64,000 nucleotides of DNA from Chryseobacterium gleum. Its GTDB lineage: Bacteria > Bacteroidota > Bacteroidia > Flavobacteriales_D > Crocinitomicaceae. A program made the position numbers and the translations under genes. Positions 59,177 to 64,000 of the stretch are shown in pieces. The stretch spans positions 1 through 64,000 of the forward strand of contig CAMDFN010000005.1 in the NCBI GenBank assembly GCA_945897565.1. Reading direction: 5' to 3'. Under the pieces are notes generated by a model. The model was not told the origin of the DNA. It ran no database searches and saw nothing but the letters and a program-made list of their open reading frames with translations. Position 1 is the stretch's first letter. Each line of letters begins with the position of its first letter.

Positions 59177-60007
59177 ATGGCGCTCAAACTCGTACGCCCG
59201 CTTTGTGTTTTTGACCTCGAAACAACCGGTCTTCAAATCACCAAAGACCGCATTGTACAAATCGCAGTAATCAAACTTTTCCCCGACGGACACCGCGAAA
59301 CCTTCAATGAATTGGTCAACCCAGGCCAGCTAATTCCTGAAGAAATAACCGCCATTCATGGCATCAGTAACGAAATGGTTGCCAACGCGCCTAGTTTTGA
59401 GACACTGGCCCCTGGCCTGCTCGATTTTATTGGCGATGCCGACCTCGGAGGTTACAATTCCAATAAATTTGACATTCCGGTTTTGTCCGAAGAGCTCTTG
59501 CGCTGCGGTATCGATTTTGATTTGGGCGCGCGACACTTTGTAGATGTCCAAAATATCTTCCACAAAATGGAACAACGCACCTTAGCTGCGGCTTATCAGT
59601 TTTACTGCGGCAAACAAATTGAAAATGCCCACAATGCGCTTTATGATACCCTTGCAACCCTAGAGGTCTTGCAGGCGCAAACAGAAAAATACCCCGACCT
59701 CAACAACGATATTGCAGGCCTTGCCAAGTTTTCTACTGTCGGCAACAAGCAAGCCGATTTTGCAGGGCGCTTGGCCATCGATGAAAATCAAGAGGTTTGC
59801 TACAACTTTGGCAAGCACAAAGGCAAAACCGTTGCACAGGTTCTCAAATTAGAGCCAGGCTACTACGGCTGGATGCTCGAGGCCGATTTTCCGCTCTATA
59901 CCAAACAAGTCTTGCGCAAAGAAATGGAGCGCATCAAAGCCGGTAATAGTTCACAACAAATCGGCGACAAACTCGAATTATTGAAAAATAAATTCAACAA
60001 GCCATGA
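59177..60007 (+). CDS. 3'-5' exonuclease (DnaQ/RNase T-like)
   Basis: 'VFDLETTGLQITKDRIVQIAVIKLFPDG', 'GGYNSNKFDIPVLSEEL'. Confidence 0.93.
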   Translation: MALKLVRPLCVFDLETTGLQITKDRIVQIAVIKLFPDGHRETFNELVNPGQLIPEEITAIHGISNEMVANAPSFETLAPGLLDFIGDADLGGYNSNKFDIPVLSEELLRCGIDFDLGARHFVDVQNIFHKMEQRTLAAAYQFYCGKQIENAHNALYDTLATLEVLQAQTEKYPDLNNDIAGLAKFSTVGNKQADFAGRLAIDENQEVCYNFGKHKGKTVAQVLKLEPGYYGWMLEADFPLYTKQVLRKEMERIKAGNSSQQIGDKLELLKNKFNKP

Positions 60008-60612
60008 AAATCATCTGTATTGGTCGCAACTATGCCGACCATGCCAAAGAAATGAAGGCTGCGCTACCCTTAGAGCCACTCTACTTTCTCAAACCAGATA
60101 CCGCCTTACTCAGAGAAGGAGATTTTTATTACCCAACTTTTACCCAAGACCTCCATTTTGAATGTGAGCTTGTGGTGCGCATAGAAAAAGTTGGCAAGCA
60201 TATATCACCTGAATTTGCGCATAAATACTATACTCATTTCACGCTTGGCATTGATTTTACTGCCCGCGACATCCAAGAAAACTGCAAAGCAAACGGCTTG
60301 CCTTGGGAGAAAGCCAAAGGTTTTGACCACAGTGCGCCACTTTCCAATACCTGGATTGAAAAAACACAAATAGACCTTCAAACAGCCGAATTCAAATTGT
60401 TTCAGAACGGCGAGCTCAGACAAACAGGCCACCCTAAAGATTTTATTTTTAGCATCGATACGGTCATTTCTTATGTGTCGCAATACGTAACGCTCAAAAC
60501 CGGCGATCTCATTTTTACAGGCACCCCAGCAGGCGTTGGCCCTGTTCAAATTGGAGACGTGCTTCGCGCCCAACTCAATGGACATGAGCTACTTGAGTTA
60601 AAAATCAGCTGA
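60004..60612 (+). CDS. fumarylacetoacetate hydrolase family protein
   Basis: 'IGRNYADHAKEM', 'FECELVVRIEKVGKHI', 'GIDFTARDIQ', 'TGDLIFTGTPAGVGPVQIGDVL'. Confidence 0.95.
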   Translation: MKIICIGRNYADHAKEMKAALPLEPLYFLKPDTALLREGDFYYPTFTQDLHFECELVVRIEKVGKHISPEFAHKYYTHFTLGIDFTARDIQENCKANGLPWEKAKGFDHSAPLSNTWIEKTQIDLQTAEFKLFQNGELRQTGHPKDFIFSIDTVISYVSQYVTLKTGDLIFTGTPAGVGPVQIGDVLRAQLNGHELLELKIS

Positions 60613-62820
60613 TCAATTTTTGATGAGCAGCGCGTTTTGGCCGTTTGCTAAGCGTAAAAAATAGGATCCGGACGCTAAAGAGGAAAGATCAAGCGTGAAA
60701 TCTTGAGACATTTCTTTGATCATTCGTATATTTTGTCCGGTAACTGTGAATAAAGCACCCGAGCAAGTACCTTGAATGCCAGAAATTGTCACATTGGCAT
60801 TGGTAGGATTCGGATAAACTTGAAGTGGCGCAAACTGAATAGCTTCTAAACTCAGGTCAGAACCAGGTTCGTTTTCGAGTAAAAATAAACCCCCAGCATC
60901 TTGCCCAACAAATAGCTCTAGGTGCTCGTCGTTGTCTAGATTGCCGATAGCGGCTGCAGCATAAGCGCCAATTTGGGCACTTAAACCCAGGAAATCTGCA
61001 CTGCGCTCGTGAAAAAGCGCGCTTTGCGAAGTGGTAATGCTGTCATAAAAATGAAGGTGCCCATCGAGTGCCCCCACCAAAAGGTATGTGCTGTCTTGGA
61101 AGCTAAAAAAGTGAGGGACGGCATAGCCATCTGGGCCGTTGCTTTGCACATTTACCCCCCCGAGTTGCGTGGTCACCAAAGTAAAGATGGCCGCACTTGT
61201 TGTGCCGGTGTTCTGATAATAATGAATGGTCCCGCCTTTATGACCAATCAGGAGGTCAAGCAAGCCATCTTGATTGTAATCAAAAAGTTGAGGTGCTGAA
61301 AAAAGCGGTACTTGGATCACTACATTATTGGCATCGGGTAGCGCGTTTGTTTGTAATTGAAACAACGGACTAGAACCCACACTCGTGTTGACAAAAAAGG
61401 CCAGCTGCCCGTTGTCTCTGCCGAGTATCAAATCGGGCTTGCCATCGGCATTGAGATCGCCCAGGGCAGGTATCAAACGCAGCCCCAAATTGGCAGTAGA
61501 CAAATTTAAAAAGTCTTGGTCGACCAATACTAAAGACGGCGCTGTTGCGGTGCCCACATTTTGATAATAGGCCAAGCGCGCTTCTTTATTGAGTACGGGC
61601 TTATAGGCAAAGAAGTTGGCCACTAATAAATCGGTAAGGCCATCCTGATTGACATCGTATAATAGCGGCACTGAACCCAAGCCGTGGTCGATCATGTCGC
61701 CTTGTAGCCAATCGTTATCTTGGTAGGCAAAAACGGGCACTTGGTTGCTGCCTAAATTTTTGTAGTACCAGACACTGTTCTCGTTTTCAGAGACATTATT
61801 GGCATTGGGCGCCACGAGCAAGTCTTTCTTTTGATCAAAGTCGATATCGAGATAAAAAGCTGCGGGAAAAAGCTGCACATTGGCCGGTGTGGTATTGCTC
61901 GGAAAATTGTAGTCGGCACTCACCATTGGCGAGTTGGTATTGGGTGCGGTGCCCCCATTCATGAGGCGCACGAGGTTGCCATAGGCTACGTCGCCGAGTA
62001 TCAAATCTAAAACACCAGACTGATCGAGGTCTAGGGCCAAAACCGTGGAGCCCGCATGCGCTTTGGCTTGCTCAGTTGCTGGTAGTTCTGGATTAGGGAC
62101 ATTCCCATCGGTACAATACGAACTGGTGTCATTTAAAAAAAGTGTATTGCTCGTGACGTCTTCGCGGTATTTGCCCCAGCACCTATTTTTGAGCATAAAA
62201 ACCAAAGAATCTGAATGTCCGTAAAGTTCTTGACTTTGATTTTGATGATACTGCAGGTATTCTCCACTAATGTGGTAGGTCAGGATATCCATATCGCCAT
62301 CGCCCTCGACGTCTACGAGTGCAGGAATATCTGCTCCACTCACATACAAATTAAGGGTTGGACCCGCGTAATTAGAAAGTAAATAAGGACTGTACGCCTC
62401 CCATTGTAGGCCCGTTGCAGCACTTCCTATATTCCTGTAAGCTTGCATACCACCTACTGCATAACCGAAGAGGTCTTTTCTGCCATCGTTGTCGTAGTCG
62501 TAGGTAGTGACGCGGTAATGGAGGTTGGACGGAAAAAACAACTGTGCACGCAAATCGATTTCATAGGTAGGGCCTGCAACTGAGGAGATCTGTTTAAATA
62601 CGCGAATTTGATCTGCGCTGCGGTCAAAAACGAGGAGGTCTTCATCGCCATCAAAATCGTAATCTAGGGTAGAAAATTGTGGCGTATTGAAACCTCCATC
62701 CCAAGCCTTACTTAGGTTTTGCCCATCGGAGACAACGGGAATATAGGCGCTGAAATTAAATTGAAACTGTGCGTGAACACCAAATGTGAAAAAAATAAAT
62801 AAGAATGTCCAACTCTTCAT
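60613..62820 (-). CDS. FG-GAP/VCBS repeat protein with T9SS type A sorting domain
   Basis: 'DYDFDGDEDLLVFD', 'DYDNDGRKDLFGY', 'DVNQDGLTDLLVANF' repeats; C-terminus 'VYPNPTNANVTISG...LASGSYFLRLANGQNALLIKN'. Confidence 0.93.
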   Translation of the reverse strand: MKSWTFLFIFFTFGVHAQFQFNFSAYIPVVSDGQNLSKAWDGGFNTPQFSTLDYDFDGDEDLLVFDRSADQIRVFKQISSVAGPTYEIDLRAQLFFPSNLHYRVTTYDYDNDGRKDLFGYAVGGMQAYRNIGSAATGLQWEAYSPYLLSNYAGPTLNLYVSGADIPALVDVEGDGDMDILTYHISGEYLQYHQNQSQELYGHSDSLVFMLKNRCWGKYREDVTSNTLFLNDTSSYCTDGNVPNPELPATEQAKAHAGSTVLALDLDQSGVLDLILGDVAYGNLVRLMNGGTAPNTNSPMVSADYNFPSNTTPANVQLFPAAFYLDIDFDQKKDLLVAPNANNVSENENSVWYYKNLGSNQVPVFAYQDNDWLQGDMIDHGLGSVPLLYDVNQDGLTDLLVANFFAYKPVLNKEARLAYYQNVGTATAPSLVLVDQDFLNLSTANLGLRLIPALGDLNADGKPDLILGRDNGQLAFFVNTSVGSSPLFQLQTNALPDANNVVIQVPLFSAPQLFDYNQDGLLDLLIGHKGGTIHYYQNTGTTSAAIFTLVTTQLGGVNVQSNGPDGYAVPHFFSFQDSTYLLVGALDGHLHFYDSITTSQSALFHERSADFLGLSAQIGAYAAAAIGNLDNDEHLELFVGQDAGGLFLLENEPGSDLSLEAIQFAPLQVYPNPTNANVTISGIQGTCSGALFTVTGQNIRMIKEMSQDFTLDLSSLASGSYFLRLANGQNALLIKN

Positions 62821-62829
62821 GCGCTAAAA

Positions 62830-63741
62830 TTACGGCGTTTTTGCATTGGAAGCATGCCAAATAATGATTCTTTTGTCGTCGCCGGCACTTGCAAATCCTT
62901 TACCCAATAACAATAACGCATTGATGGAATGGCGATGCGCAGCCATATGCACATCAAGCTTCTGACAAATTTGGTCATCCTCTAGAGACCAAATTTTGAG
63001 GGTCTTATCTCTAGAGGCTGACACGTAGTGCTCATCAGACAATTGGAGTAGCTGGTAGATCGTTCCCAAATGGGCAGGGAAAGCATTTTGCTTGTCGCCT
63101 GCTGCTGTCCACCGCCTGATGAAGGCATCTTTTCCGGCGCTCAACAAATCTCCATTTGGCAAAATACACAGCGCTGTACAGCCCTCATGGTGTGCATAGA
63201 CCTGTTGAGTTTCATTGAAAAATGTTGTTTCAACTTTTCTATAATAACCATCTGCACAAGCTACTATAAAATAACTTCCGTCCGGAGCTACCGCAATTTG
63301 ACGAATTTTACCGCAAGCAAATGGAAGCGACAACATGAGATTCCAGGTAGCATCCCAAATGAACACATTGCCTTCTGCATCGGCAGTATAACGCTGATTT
63401 TGTTGGGGATTGTATGCAATGGCAAAGACAGCACTTTGATGCACCTTCAAGTATTTGAGCTCTGCCTTTTGAATGGTGTCTATCAGGTGGAGGCTGCCAT
63501 CTGATAAACCAATGATGAGTTGGTTGTAATCGGGCAAGACAAGCATGCTAAACGGCGCTTGCGAACAGCGAATGGCGAAATCATCTTGCAGCCCTGTGGT
63601 TTTGTGCCAGCGCGCTATGAATTTGTCCGACGAAGCCGAGTAAATAAAGTTTGCATCTTGGGAAAGTGCATAAATAGGGCCTTGATGGCCAGTAATTTGA
63701 TGGTGTTTGGAATAAAGCGCGAGCGAATTATTCTTGTTCAT
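62830..63741 (-). CDS. WD40 repeat protein
   Basis: 'GHQGPIYALSQDANFIYSASSDKFIARWHKTTG', 'SASRDKTLKIWSLEDDQICQKLDVHMAAHRHSINALLLLGKGFASAGDDKRIIIWHAS'. Confidence 0.92.
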   Translation of the reverse strand: MNKNNSLALYSKHHQITGHQGPIYALSQDANFIYSASSDKFIARWHKTTGLQDDFAIRCSQAPFSMLVLPDYNQLIIGLSDGSLHLIDTIQKAELKYLKVHQSAVFAIAYNPQQNQRYTADAEGNVFIWDATWNLMLSLPFACGKIRQIAVAPDGSYFIVACADGYYRKVETTFFNETQQVYAHHEGCTALCILPNGDLLSAGKDAFIRRWTAAGDKQNAFPAHLGTIYQLLQLSDEHYVSASRDKTLKIWSLEDDQICQKLDVHMAAHRHSINALLLLGKGFASAGDDKRIIIWHASNAKTP

Positions 63742-63997
63742 CGTCTAGATCGGCATCGGCATCGTCGTTGACCTGTTTGAGGCGGTCTGCGTAAGATTTT
63801 GGAAGGAAATCAAAGAAGGTGTCTCCGCGCAAGCCAAGGCGCAGGCACTCTAAAGGAATGACGTCGTTGGGGGCAATATTGCCTAAATTGACTTCTGCAC
63901 CAAAAAGTTTGATAAACCAAACCTGCTGATTTTTTTGTGGTGCCTCCCAGAGGATATCCTCTGGCTTCACGCTGGCAATAATGCGGTTAATGAGCAT
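63728..63997 (-). CDS. hypothetical protein, possibly partial at window end
   Basis: ORF reaches the last bases of the window; overlaps WD40 gene by 14 bp. Confidence 0.55.
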   Translation of the reverse strand: MLINRIIASVKPEDILWEAPQKNQQVWFIKLFGAEVNLGNIAPNDVIPLECLRLGLRGDTFFDFLPKSYADRLKQVNDDADADLDDEQE

Positions 63998-64000
63998 GGA

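Noticed and set aside
1-64000. CRISPR array, rRNA operon, intact transposon or prophage
   Set aside because: No regularly spaced repeats, rRNA sequence, transposase ORF or phage structural genes were recognised; the only mobile-element trace is the scar next to tRNA-Lys.

Overview
This is a 64 kb chromosomal segment from a Bacteroidota bacterium, probably Flavobacteriales-like. Supporting signs are T9SS sorting domains, a PorQ homologue, a gliding-motility C-terminal domain, TAnnTTTG-type promoters, and the block parA-parB-DUF5683-dapB-lepB-wbqC. Most of the window is dense housekeeping and envelope gene content: proS, prfC, ndk, rplS, dapB, lepB, aroK, 2-oxo acid dehydrogenase E1 and E2, a DEAD-box helicase, a TonB-dependent receptor and several T9SS-sorted proteins. 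One tRNA-Lys(TTT) is present. I saw no CRISPR array, rRNA, intact IS element or intact prophage. The two most interesting signals are: (1) a relic integration site at tRNA-Lys, where an exact 17-bp duplication of the tRNA 3' end is followed by a truncated tyrosine-recombinase fragment fused in frame to an AraC-family regulator; and (2) a perfect CRP-like palindrome, TGTGACTTAAGTCACA, about 42 bp upstream of the inferred transcription start of a sulfur operon (MBL-fold/double-rhodanese plus TauE/SafE). Other candidates are a GT2 protein fused to a core-deleted sugar-phosphate transferase, a two-gene glycine/ornithine-type aminolipid acyltransferase pair, a degenerate FHA membrane protein, a PorE-like OmpA protein, and an overlapping trio of uncharacterised exported proteins. 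All family names come from reading the sequence; no database search was run.
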